This document shows positions 32,276 through 40,044 of a stretch of DNA of 40,068 nucleotides, one piece after another (positions within the stretch are counted from its first letter, which is position 1; each line of letters opens with the position of its first letter). The stretch spans positions 1 through 40,068 of the forward strand of contig JAFGLL010000039.1 of assembly GCA_016928095.1 (NCBI GenBank). Reading direction: 5' to 3'. Source of the DNA: Thermoplasmatota archaeon (lineage in GTDB: Archaea > Thermoplasmatota > Penumbrarchaeia > Penumbrarchaeales > Penumbrarchaeaceae). The position numbers were made by a program, and so were the translations under genes. Below the pieces are notes generated by a model. It had not been told where the DNA came from. It did no database searches and saw nothing but the letters and a program-made list of their open reading frames with translations.

Positions 32276-33577
32276 TCATTGAGGCGGAGATAACCTCCTG
32301 AACCTTGATGCCTCGGTTCCAGTCTCCTCCTCGGCATCGTTCTCGATCTTCCTGAACACAGGTTCGGTCTGCCGTGTCGAGACGTTCTCTTCCTCCCTGC
32401 CGGCCTTGGTCCGCTCATGGACCGCATGGTAGATCGATATGCCGAGTGAAAAAAGCATCATGGCCGCGCCTGCAAAGGAAATGAACATACCTGGTTGATA
32501 TGAGAGACCTTCCGTCGCTCCCAGAAGCCTTTCGGAAAGCAGGTCAACTGCGGCGTTCATGCCCACCATGAACCAGATGGGAGCCAGGAGTGATAGGATA
32601 GTCGCGGGGATCAACAGAGATAGATAGAACCTGCCTTTCAGGAACGCTGTTATCAAAGCCGCCAGACAGAGTATCAGGGAGATCATCATTAGTGGCAGGG
32701 CAAGAGGAATACCCACCCCTGAGACGAGCTTACCCATCGTCAGGGGATATACGTTGATCGGGTTGGCCTTTCCCGAAAGAGGTGATAGTTCAGCTCTTCC
32801 CCAGTAATCGGTCATGTTACCTTCTGTCTTCACATAGAAACCGGCAGCGTCGGTCCCCGTCGGATATCGGATGGAGAGATCAAGGGACCTGGAGTCCCCG
32901 GTCCTGTCGAACGTGATGGGACCCGACCTCTCTCCCATCAGGGTATCTTCACCGGTGTACTCTCCTGTGCCCTTGTCGTATCCTGTCTTGGCCCAGATCT
33001 GGACCTTGTTGACCTGGACCAGAAAGGTCTCCCTTTCCGACTCGTCAACATCATCCCAGAGATCGATCTTCACGAGCTCGATATCTACCGAAAGGGTCCT
33101 CCTTCCGGTCTCTGGCCACCATGGTACAAGGTCGGATAGCAGGGTTATGTTCAGGATCGCGGAGGGGTTACCTATACCGTTCCAGGTGATGTCGCTGTCC
33201 TGGGGTGGCGACCTCATCTTCAGTTCATATTGATAGGTCTTGGTCCTGTAGGAATTGTACAATATTCCGATGTTATCCAGGAACTCGCCCCTGACCTCCG
33301 GATATGACTTGCTGTCCGAGATGGAGAAGTTGCTGCCGAGACCGCCCCCGATCCCCCCGAACGGGTCACTTCCGTCCCCACTCCCTGTCTCCATGGTATA
33401 GTCGAAACCCACGGCATCGAAATCCGCCGAAAGGCGGTAATCCACAGGGCCGATCCGCCGACCTCTGTCGAAAGACGCCCAATCCGGGAAAGCTGATATG
33501 ACCATGAGGACCGATGCCAGGAAAAGGATCACCATGGTGGTCATGACGGGTAAGGACGGTCTTTTAAGGGGTGGCAT
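32276..33577 (-). CDS. Membrane protein with large ectodomain, unknown function
   Basis: The 433-residue protein has an N-terminal signal anchor (VMTTMVILFLASVLMVISAF) and an ectodomain of about 240 residues. The ectodomain includes a glycine-rich loop (GSGDGSDPFGGIGGGLGSNF) and beta-rich segments. Three to four membrane helices follow (about 283-400), and a charged cytoplasmic tail of about 45 residues ends SRFRRLSPPQ. The layout (signal anchor, ectodomain, membrane cluster, tail) recalls the 43-978 protein but no sequence similarity is evident by eye. The ATG at 33577 lies about 25 bases after TATA-like ATTTATATC, so it is leaderless. No family was recognised. Confidence 0.75.
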   Translation of the reverse strand: MPPLKRPSLPVMTTMVILFLASVLMVISAFPDWASFDRGRRIGPVDYRLSADFDAVGFDYTMETGSGDGSDPFGGIGGGLGSNFSISDSKSYPEVRGEFLDNIGILYNSYRTKTYQYELKMRSPPQDSDITWNGIGNPSAILNITLLSDLVPWWPETGRRTLSVDIELVKIDLWDDVDESERETFLVQVNKVQIWAKTGYDKGTGEYTGEDTLMGERSGPITFDRTGDSRSLDLSIRYPTGTDAAGFYVKTEGNMTDYWGRAELSPLSGKANPINVYPLTMGKLVSGVGIPLALPLMMISLILCLAALITAFLKGRFYLSLLIPATILSLLAPIWFMVGMNAAVDLLSERLLGATEGLSYQPGMFISFAGAAMMLFSLGISIYHAVHERTKAGREEENVSTRQTEPVFRKIENDAEEETGTEASRFRRLSPPQ

Positions 33578-33826
33578 CCCGTCTCAATTACCGGTTTGAT
33601 ATAAATTGATTGTCGATGGAACATGCAACCCTCGTGTTGTGAACATGAGGAAGTCGCGGGTCCAGATTCCCTCGTCCGGACCCGCGCGAGGTGGTGTATA
33701 GCGTCCCTTTCCCATTCCCGGTCTGAAAAAGTATGCTGAACAGTCCTATCCGTGATATAAGATGGGGAAATAGGGTTTTCCTCGGGATACCCCAAAAGAT
33801 ATGACAGGAATGAACGATGCCCCGTC
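33578..33826. promoter_or_regulatory. Intergenic region with two strong hairpins and promoter elements
   Basis: GATATAAAT at 33598-33606 can serve the minus-strand gene and reads as TATAAA on the plus strand as well. On the plus strand about 25 bases further on are two hairpins. CCTCGTGTT (33630-33638) pairs with AACATGAGG (33642-33650), nine pairs including one G-U. CGCGGGTCC (33655-33663) pairs perfectly with GGACCCGCG (33678-33686). CCTCG (33669-33673) and CGAGG (33687-33691) offer an alternative. The region may encode a small RNA or be an RNA leader; no ORF is convincing here. Confidence 0.4.
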
Positions 33827-34600
33827 ATGGACGATGTGTTCTGTGAAGGTGATCATGCGCTCCTTCTGACCGAGGGAAGGTCGTTGATCGTGAAGCTCGA
33901 CGGGTCCATGGCCCGAATGAAGGGGCTCCGGGGTGGGGTCCAGACATCCCGGATGATAGGTATGTCCCCGGGTGACCGGGTCACCATCGGCAACCTGGAG
34001 TTCCTTCTTTTGAGACCCGATATCCGGGACCATATCGAGAACCTGGAGAGAGGCCCGCAGATAATTGTTCCCAAGGATGCGTCGGAGATCGTCTGGGGAC
34101 TCGCACTTTCCAACAGGTCAAAGGTACTGGAGGGTGGAGCGGGATGTGGAGGCCTCACTCTCTTCCTCCTCAATGCCGTGAACCCGGACGGCATGGTGCA
34201 TAGCTACGACGTCAGGGAGGACCATCTGAAGATAACCGCATCTAACGTTGAAAGAGCAGGCCTATCAGCTCTGTGGAGGGGGAAGATAGGAGATGTCACC
34301 GGGGATCTTGACGAGTACGATATGGATGCGGTCGTCCTGGATGTCCCGGAGCCGGAGCGTGCGGTCGGGACCGTTGCCAGGACCCTGAGGACCGGGGGGC
34401 GTTTCTGTGCATACATACCTACTACCAATCAGCTGGAGAGGGTGGTGCTGGCACTGAGGAAGGCCGGTTTTGCGGAGGTCGAGCCATTGGAGATAATCAG
34501 GAGACCTTACAGCGTAAAGGAAGGAGCGACAAGACCTGTCACGGAGATCATGTCGCATACGGGTTTCCTTGTCTTCGCAAGGTTCGTCGGTTCACCTTAA
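33827..34600 (+). CDS. tRNA (adenine-N1)-methyltransferase, TrmI-like
   Basis: The 257-residue protein has a small N-terminal beta domain and the TrmI hallmark RGPQIIVPKD (about 75-84). The SAM-binding motif is VLEGGAGCGGLTLFL, SYDVRED is motif II, VVLDVPEPERA is the catalytic-loop aspartate region (motif IV) and YIPTTNQ is motif VI. Archaeal TrmI methylates N1 of A57/A58 in the T-loop of tRNAs. Unlike the usual GTGSG, the SAM loop reads GAGCG. It overlaps the convergent TPR gene by nine bases at its 3' end. No strong ribosome binding site precedes the ATG. Confidence 0.88.
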   Translation: MDDVFCEGDHALLLTEGRSLIVKLDGSMARMKGLRGGVQTSRMIGMSPGDRVTIGNLEFLLLRPDIRDHIENLERGPQIIVPKDASEIVWGLALSNRSKVLEGGAGCGGLTLFLLNAVNPDGMVHSYDVREDHLKITASNVERAGLSALWRGKIGDVTGDLDEYDMDAVVLDVPEPERAVGTVARTLRTGGRFCAYIPTTNQLERVVLALRKAGFAEVEPLEIIRRPYSVKEGATRPVTEIMSHTGFLVFARFVGSP

Positions 34601-35059
34601 TCGGTCCGTTATCATCTGTTTCAACCGCGGGTCCGTTATATAGGGCAATATCCCTTCGTATATCTTCTTCATCTCGGTGAACCTGACCGTATCCATGTAG
34701 AGCTGTGCCAGATTGAGCTTTACATTGAGGTTGCCCGGGTTCCTGTCAATGGCATTCCGATATTCTTTTTCCGCTTCCTCGTAGCGGTTCTGCGAATGGT
34801 AAAGGGCACCAAGCGATGCGTGTGGTTCGGAAAGCTCCGGGTCCATTATCATCGCCTTCCTGAACTCCACTTCGGCCGCCTTGGGCCTCATCGTCTGCTT
34901 GAGGAGATCTCCGTAGTTCACATGCGTCGCGGCATTGTTGGGATCGAAGCTCAATGATGAGCAGTATCTCATCTCCGCGCTCTTTAGGTCACCCTTACGG
35001 TGGAACTCTATCCCTTCATCAAGGAGCTTTCTGGCCTTCTTCTTCGACAGGAGTCCCAT
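34592..35059 (-). CDS. TPR-repeat protein
   Basis: The 155-residue protein consists of about four tetratricopeptide repeats: RKLLDEGIEFHRKGDLKSAE (about 10-30), AATHVNYGDLLKQTMRPKAA, PEPHASLGALYHSQNRYEEA-like and LNVKLNLAQLYMDTVRFTE. It has a basic N-terminus (LLSKKKARK), no signal and no membrane helix, so it is cytoplasmic and probably a protein-protein adaptor. The ATG follows GGTGAT (ATAGGTGATGCGGAATG). Its 3' end overlaps the convergent TrmI gene by nine bases. No specific partner can be named. Confidence 0.88.
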   Translation of the reverse strand: MGLLSKKKARKLLDEGIEFHRKGDLKSAEMRYCSSLSFDPNNAATHVNYGDLLKQTMRPKAAEVEFRKAMIMDPELSEPHASLGALYHSQNRYEEAEKEYRNAIDRNPGNLNVKLNLAQLYMDTVRFTEMKKIYEGILPYITDPRLKQMITDRLR

Positions 35060-35172
35060 TCCGCATCACCTATATCATGCCTTGGCCGTCATCTTGATAT
35101 GAATGTGGAATAGCGCTATATGTTTATATTATATGGATTTGACCGTATCACTAGTATCGAGAAGGTGGTCAT
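35060..35172. promoter_or_regulatory. Divergent promoter region, TPR protein and NadX-like protein
   Basis: A near-palindromic AT block (TATATGTTTATATTATATGG, 35117-35136) provides TATA-like elements to both sides. The NadX-like start lies about 40 bases downstream and the TPR start about 60 bases away. Confidence 0.45.
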
Positions 35173-35985
35173 CTGAAGATAGGGATCGTGGGCTGCGGGT
35201 TCATCGGCACGACGATCGGAGGTGCTGTTGAACAGATGGAGGAGATCGAGGCGATCAACCTGATCGACCTGGACTACGAGGCCGCTGTCAGGTTGAGCTC
35301 CAAACTCTCCAAATCGGTCGTCTTCATGTCAACCGAGGTCGAGCTCTTGATCAAGGCATCGGACCTGGTCATCGAAGCCGCCTCCCACACAGCGGTCGAG
35401 GAGATCGTCCCGATGGTCGTCGAACATGGGAAGGATGTCATGATCATGTCGGTCGGAGCCCTCGTGGATGATGACCTGTGGAGCGATATCAAGCACAAGG
35501 CAAGGAAGAACTCCTGCAAGGTTTACATCCCATCGGGGGCCATCTCCGGCATCGACGGGATAGTCTCCGGTTCCATGGCCGATCTGGAATGCGTGACCCT
35601 GACCGTGAGAAAACCTCCGAGAGGGCTTTCGCTACCTCCCGAGCTCCACCACCTGTCCGAATCGCTTAAGGACCCGACAGGACCCGTGGTGCTCTTTGAG
35701 GGTAAAGCGAGGGAGGCGGTCAGGATGTTCCCCAGGAACGTGAATGTCGCGGCAACGGTTTCCCTTGCAGGCATAGGATTCGACAGGACGATGGTAAAGG
35801 TCATTGCAGATCCCAATGTCCAGAGGAACATACAGAGGATAGATGTGAGGGGGCGCTTCGGAGAGATGCAGTTGCAGATGGAGAACCAGCCCTCGACATC
35901 GAACCCCAGGACAAGCTACATGGCGCCTCTGTCTGCGATAGCGGTGATCAAGAAGATAGTCTACGGTATCAATATCGGCAACTGA
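35173..35985 (+). CDS. L-aspartate dehydrogenase-like protein (NadX family), CTG start
   Basis: With the start at CTG 35173 the protein begins (M)KIGIVGCGFIGTTIGGAV, a complete Rossmann GxGxxG of NadX, which oxidises aspartate to iminoaspartate for NAD synthesis. The length of 270 residues is typical. AAG-GTGG (35162-35168) precedes the CTG by four bases. No ATG, GTG or TTG lies in frame between the upstream stop (35152) and GTG 35188, which would cut off strand 1. FPRNVNVAATVSLAG, ADPNVQRN and ENQPSTSNPRTS fit the family, but the motif N-x-H-x-I carrying the presumed catalytic histidine reads N-I-Q-R-I (Gln221). It may be inactive or act on another substrate. Confidence 0.85.
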   Translation: MKIGIVGCGFIGTTIGGAVEQMEEIEAINLIDLDYEAAVRLSSKLSKSVVFMSTEVELLIKASDLVIEAASHTAVEEIVPMVVEHGKDVMIMSVGALVDDDLWSDIKHKARKNSCKVYIPSGAISGIDGIVSGSMADLECVTLTVRKPPRGLSLPPELHHLSESLKDPTGPVVLFEGKAREAVRMFPRNVNVAATVSLAGIGFDRTMVKVIADPNVQRNIQRIDVRGRFGEMQLQMENQPSTSNPRTSYMAPLSAIAVIKKIVYGINIGN

Positions 35986-36100
35986 GACGTAACCGTCCCT
36001 TTCGATGGATAAATCCTTCCAGCGACGAGATCCCTTCACCTCGATATCCCATAATCAAAAATAAAGGCATGTTATTAACCATGTCCGGGGAGGTAACCCG

Positions 36101-36697
36101 TTGAGGTTCGATGAAAGACTTGACCCGCTCCTGGAGGAGATCGCCCAGAAGATCAGGTCCTGCAACAAATGCCAACTTGCAAAGGGAAGGACCAATGCGG
36201 TCCCGGGTGAAGGTCCTCAGCACGCGACCATGATGCTCGTGGGTGAGGCTCCGGGATCGGCAGAGGATACATCGGGGAGGCCTTTTATCGGCCAGTCCGG
36301 AAAACTGCTGACCGATACAATGACAAGTGTTGGTATCCAGCGGGAGAACGTCTTCATAACGAACATCGTGAAATGCAGGCCTCCGGAGAACAGGGACCCG
36401 ACGGATAAGGAGATCGGAACTTGCGCCCCTTACGTCCTTTCACAGATGGATTCGATCTCTCCAGTGGTCCTGGTCACACTGGGCAATGTATCCTATGATT
36501 TCTTCTCCACGACCTTTTACCTTCCAAAGAAGCAGGTCGGGGAGGTCAGGGGCAAGGTCTTCAGGCTTCATTCCACCGGATGCAAGTTCCTGATACCCAC
36601 ATACCATCCCGCCGCGGTAATATACAACAGGAAGCTCCAGCCAGATTTCATTGAGGACCTGAGGAAAGCGGAGAGATACCTGAAGGTGCCGTCGTAG
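36101..36697 (+). CDS. Family 4 uracil-DNA glycosylase
   Basis: This Fe-S base-excision enzyme of 198 residues removes uracil from DNA. Motif A is GEAPGSAED (48-56) and motif C ends in HPA (169-171). The four cluster cysteines are Cys21, Cys24, Cys92 and Cys108, spaced as in known thermophilic family 4 enzymes. FIGQSGKLL and NIVKCRPPENRDP are family hallmarks. The start codon is TTG at 36101, preceded by GGGGAGGT with six-base spacing, a near-perfect ribosome binding site. It follows the NadX-like gene by 115 bases and is convergent with the GT2 gene (gap one base). Confidence 0.95.
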   Translation: MRFDERLDPLLEEIAQKIRSCNKCQLAKGRTNAVPGEGPQHATMMLVGEAPGSAEDTSGRPFIGQSGKLLTDTMTSVGIQRENVFITNIVKCRPPENRDPTDKEIGTCAPYVLSQMDSISPVVLVTLGNVSYDFFSTTFYLPKKQVGEVRGKVFRLHSTGCKFLIPTYHPAAVIYNRKLQPDFIEDLRKAERYLKVPS

Positions 36698-36698
36698 A

Positions 36699-37523
36699 TC
36701 AGGCCTTGTGGACCTTGTATCTCCTGTGGGCCATCAGGTATGAGAAATAACCCATGAAGGCAACGATCGTCCGTGCCAGCCACCAGAACCCGATCTGTCT
36801 GTATAGCATCGCCGAGGGATCGTAGCTGCTCCACAACGATCCATGTTTCTTTGTGAGCTGTTTTCTTCCGAAACCGTTCCAGAACGCTTGCTTGAAGAAA
36901 CCTATGATCGTGGAGCGCTCCTTATGATAGACCACCATCCTCTCGTTCCCGATGAGGTGATACCCTCGGTCCACGGCCCTGTAGTTCAAATCAACGTCCT
37001 CCGCCGTGACGAACCTGGGATCGAAACCTCCGATTTCATCCAGGATATGTTTTCTGTATGCAAGGTTGCATGAGGGGAAGGTGATGTCGAACCCCTTATA
37101 GTACACCTCCACCCGGCCCAGCGTCCTGAAGGGTTCATACCCCATCGCCATCGTTCGGCCACCAACGATGTCGTCCTCCTGAAGGCTTTTACGGATCTCC
37201 CTTGCCCAGAACGGGTTGGTAATGCAGTCACCGTCCGTGAAGGCGACAATGGACCCCTTTGCCATCTGGATGCCCATGTTCCTTGACTCTCCTCTCTGTG
37301 CAGCATACTGATGAAGAAATACGGACCGGTGGTCCTTCATGTATTCCTTCACTATCTCCTGGGTCCCGTCAGTGGAGGCCGCATCTATGATGATGATCTC
37401 GACCGGAGGTTCCTGGGTGATGAGGGAATCCAGGAGGTCCCTGATATTGGCCGCCTCGTTCTTGGTAGTAACGACAACGGATATCAGCTCCCGTGTCCCA
37501 TCCTTGACCTTTTTTTCGGCCAT
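36699..37523 (-). CDS. GT2-family glycosyltransferase
   Basis: The 274-residue GT-A enzyme begins with LISVVVTTKNEAANIRDLLD and has IIDAASTDGT, the metal-binding FTDGDCITNPFW and the ED acceptor motif in VTAEDVDLNYRA. GFDITFPSCNLAYRKHILDE is the usual loop before it. Weakly hydrophobic segments near 245-265 (FWWLARTIVAFMGYFSY) suggest membrane association. GGAG lies about 12 bases before the ATG. It follows the MBF1 gene by 31 bases and is probably co-transcribed with it. It likely adds a sugar to a surface or lipid-linked glycan; donor and acceptor are unknown. Confidence 0.87.
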   Translation of the reverse strand: MAEKKVKDGTRELISVVVTTKNEAANIRDLLDSLITQEPPVEIIIIDAASTDGTQEIVKEYMKDHRSVFLHQYAAQRGESRNMGIQMAKGSIVAFTDGDCITNPFWAREIRKSLQEDDIVGGRTMAMGYEPFRTLGRVEVYYKGFDITFPSCNLAYRKHILDEIGGFDPRFVTAEDVDLNYRAVDRGYHLIGNERMVVYHKERSTIIGFFKQAFWNGFGRKQLTKKHGSLWSSYDPSAMLYRQIGFWWLARTIVAFMGYFSYLMAHRRYKVHKA

Positions 37524-37554
37524 TTACCATCGGTCTCCTTTAACTAAGGGCCAC

Positions 37555-38031
37555 CTACCTGTCCTTGTACACTATGAAATCAGCAAGCGTCATGCCTCTT
37601 GAACCGGCATCCGCCGTTACGTGGACCTCTTCAACATCCTCCATCAATTTGACCTCGAGCGTGCGCTCGAGCTTCTTGATGAGGCTGTCCGGGGGATGCA
37701 TCTCTCCGTTCTCCAGCTTGGTGATGATGGATACCCTCTCGTTGAGCTTCCGACCTAGATCCTCCCTGGACCATCCTTTCTTCTCCCTGGCTCTCTGGAT
37801 CCTTCTGGGATAGTCCTCCGCAAGTTCCCTGGTCCTCTTGGTGAGAGCATCCGGTTTGGGTGTCCTTTCGGTTCTTGGCCTTGTGACCATGGTGGTCGGG
37901 GGAGAAGATGGTTGGTCCACCTTCACCAGGTTCCCGAACCTGGTACAATCGGGACAAACGTACATGCGGGCCCCCTCTATCTCCACCAGCTGGAGCCTTG
38001 CCTTCCTTCCGCATCTCTCGCAATCCGACAT
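37555..38031 (-). CDS. Archaeal multiprotein bridging factor 1 (MBF1)
   Basis: An N-terminal zinc ribbon (Cys4, Cys7, Cys26, Cys29) is followed by a linker and a Cro/C1-type helix-turn-helix (RAREKKGWSREDLGRKLNER then VSIITKLENGEM), the MBF1 layout. The ATG at 38031 follows GAGGGTGA; the frame is open to 38076 but that start lacks a binding site. Archaeal MBF1 has been linked to ribosomes and stress rather than to classical TBP bridging. Its position 75 bases after aIF5B fits a translation link. The length of 158 residues is normal. Confidence 0.93.
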   Translation of the reverse strand: MSDCERCGRKARLQLVEIEGARMYVCPDCTRFGNLVKVDQPSSPPTTMVTRPRTERTPKPDALTKRTRELAEDYPRRIQRAREKKGWSREDLGRKLNERVSIITKLENGEMHPPDSLIKKLERTLEVKLMEDVEEVHVTADAGSRGMTLADFIVYKDR

Positions 38032-38106
38032 GAGCGTCACCCTCGCAGCTGAACCTTGATGGGTATTTGACCACAAAAAGGTAACCCTTGTGGGGGGATC
38101 ATCCGG

Positions 38107-39870
38107 TCAACCCATCCCCCAGGTCGGTTTCTCCCTCCTCTTCACCTGGATTATGTGGTCGAGCACCTCCCTTTCCTCAACGGAAAGTTCACCACGAAGG
38201 AGCTCCGGCACCTTATGTTCCGGAATATCGATGTAGAGCACCTCCTCCTCGTTGAAATGCCTCCCCACCATGGGGCCGGAAATGGCCATGGCCATCTCCT
38301 CGCCCATCTTCGCCTCCTTCAGCGTCCTTTTTTCCGACTGCATGGAGACGATCTTACCAAGGACCTTGCCGTCCTCCCTCATAACGGACTGCGATGCCCT
38401 TATCCGGCCTGCCAGTATCCTGACCCCCACCACGGCCGGCTTGGATACCCGGAAGGTATGGTCCCTCATCACCAGGAACTTTGCAGGATGGGCATACTCC
38501 ATCCTTCTCTCGTCATCAAGCTCCTGTTTCCTCTTCCTGTACCATTCCTCATGGTCCTCGATGATCTTGTATATCACATTGTTCCTGATGATCCTCACAT
38601 CGCTCTCCTCGGCCAGTTCATCAACGCCGGGCAGGGTTCTCACATTGAAGGCGAGTATGATCCTGCGGAGGGGGTCCTCGAAGGAACCGACATCCTTGAT
38701 GTCCCTCTCGGAGATATCACCGACCTCGGCCTTCCATATCTTCACATCCTTACCGGTCAGAAGGTGGTTCAGCGCCTCAAGTGACCCGATGGCATCGGCT
38801 TTGATGTACAGGCCGTCGGGTGTGGTCTCAAAGGATACCTCCGTCAGAGCTCTTACCTGCTTGATCGCCATTTCCTCGGTCATATCACCCGAAACGACGC
38901 GGATGGGCGCACCGGCTATCACTCCCTCGGCGTTCTTGGCCAGTATCTTCACACCTGCGGCAGCATGGGCCTCGTGGATGTTGTAGAACTTTTCCCTGGG
39001 GTCCCTAATCTCATCGAGAGGTTTGGGTTTGAGGAGCGACTTCACGCGAAGGATGGCAGGTTCCCCCCTGGTCCCGACAACGATCCTGTCGTCCTTCTGG
39101 ATCATGCCGCTGAATATGATGGAATCGAGGGTGGTCCCCAGACCCTTTTCTTCCTTCACCTCCAATATCGTCCCCTCACCGGGTCCGTCCTCGGTGTGCA
39201 GATCCTCTTCGAGGAAACGCTGGGCGAGACCGATCAGGAGCATCAAGGCATCGGGGATGCCCATCCCCTTCACCGCTGACATGGGGACCATGGCGATGGT
39301 CTTCCTGAAATCGTTCACCCTCGTGTAGATGTCGGCGTTGAAACCGTGTTTCGATAGCTCGCCCATCAGATCGTAAATGCGATTGTCCAGCTCCTGCTTC
39401 AGCAGATCATCCTGCCTCTGCAGGTTGACAGCGAACGTCTCGTCCTCCATGACGGACCATCCGTTGATCCTGTCCAGCTTGTTCAAGCCGATAATGAACG
39501 GGGTCTTGTACTGCTTCAGGATATTGATGGATTCCAGTGTCTGGGGCTTGATGCCTTCCATTATATCCACGATCAGTATGGCAAGATCCGCCAAAGAACC
39601 TCCGCGAGCGCGGAGGGTGGTGAAGGATTCGTGCCCTGGTGTATCGATGAAGAGTAGACCCGGGATGGTCAGGCTCTTTCCCTGCATCAGGCAGCCGCAT
39701 AACCGGAGTATCGCTTCTGTAGGGACCTCCGTGGCCCCGATGTGCTGCGTTATCCTGCCGGCCTCACGATCGACGACAGCGGTCCCCCGGATCCTGTCCA
39801 GGAATGTGGTCTTGCCGTGATCGACGTGCCCCAGGACCGACACTATGGGCTGTCTGATCCTAATGGTCAT
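38107..39870 (-). CDS. infB: Translation initiation factor aIF5B (IF-2 homolog)
   Basis: The 587-residue GTPase promotes subunit joining and initiator tRNA binding. GTPase motifs are GHVDHGKT (14-21), the switch-II DTPGH and NKLD. Domain II and the long-helix C-terminal domain IV are both present. The ATG at 39870 (MTIRIRQP) follows GGTGGTG and lies about 31-40 bases after the TATA-like GATATTTATAAG (39901-39912); the in-frame ATG at 39891 is too close to the box to be transcribed. No intein is present. It heads the run aIF5B-MBF1-GT2. Confidence 0.95.
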   Translation of the reverse strand: MTIRIRQPIVSVLGHVDHGKTTFLDRIRGTAVVDREAGRITQHIGATEVPTEAILRLCGCLMQGKSLTIPGLLFIDTPGHESFTTLRARGGSLADLAILIVDIMEGIKPQTLESINILKQYKTPFIIGLNKLDRINGWSVMEDETFAVNLQRQDDLLKQELDNRIYDLMGELSKHGFNADIYTRVNDFRKTIAMVPMSAVKGMGIPDALMLLIGLAQRFLEEDLHTEDGPGEGTILEVKEEKGLGTTLDSIIFSGMIQKDDRIVVGTRGEPAILRVKSLLKPKPLDEIRDPREKFYNIHEAHAAAGVKILAKNAEGVIAGAPIRVVSGDMTEEMAIKQVRALTEVSFETTPDGLYIKADAIGSLEALNHLLTGKDVKIWKAEVGDISERDIKDVGSFEDPLRRIILAFNVRTLPGVDELAEESDVRIIRNNVIYKIIEDHEEWYRKRKQELDDERRMEYAHPAKFLVMRDHTFRVSKPAVVGVRILAGRIRASQSVMREDGKVLGKIVSMQSEKRTLKEAKMGEEMAMAISGPMVGRHFNEEEVLYIDIPEHKVPELLRGELSVEEREVLDHIIQVKRREKPTWGMG

Positions 39871-39933
39871 CACCACCGAGATGGGGCCCATATGTTAGGT
39901 CTTATAAATATCTTGCAAGGAGGTAAAGAAGAT

Positions 39934-39999
39934 ATGAACATCAGGGAAATAGCAGCGTATGTAGATCGGGATGCACTTTTGATCTGCTGTGTTGCATAA
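39934..39999 (+). CDS. Short ORF with promoter and ribosome binding site
   Basis: The 21-codon frame begins MNIREIAAYVDRDALLICC. It sits about 25 bases after the TATA-like CTTATAAATATC (39901-39912) and behind a perfect AGGAGG (39918-39923) with spacing ten. The strong signals are unusual for random sequence, so it may be a leader peptide, a small protein or the stub of a frameshifted gene. It diverges from aIF5B and shares its TATA region. Confidence 0.35.
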   Translation: MNIREIAAYVDRDALLICCVA

Positions 40000-40044
40000 C
40001 TCCATTTAACCATGTATAAACATTAAGAAATCGGATCAATTATT

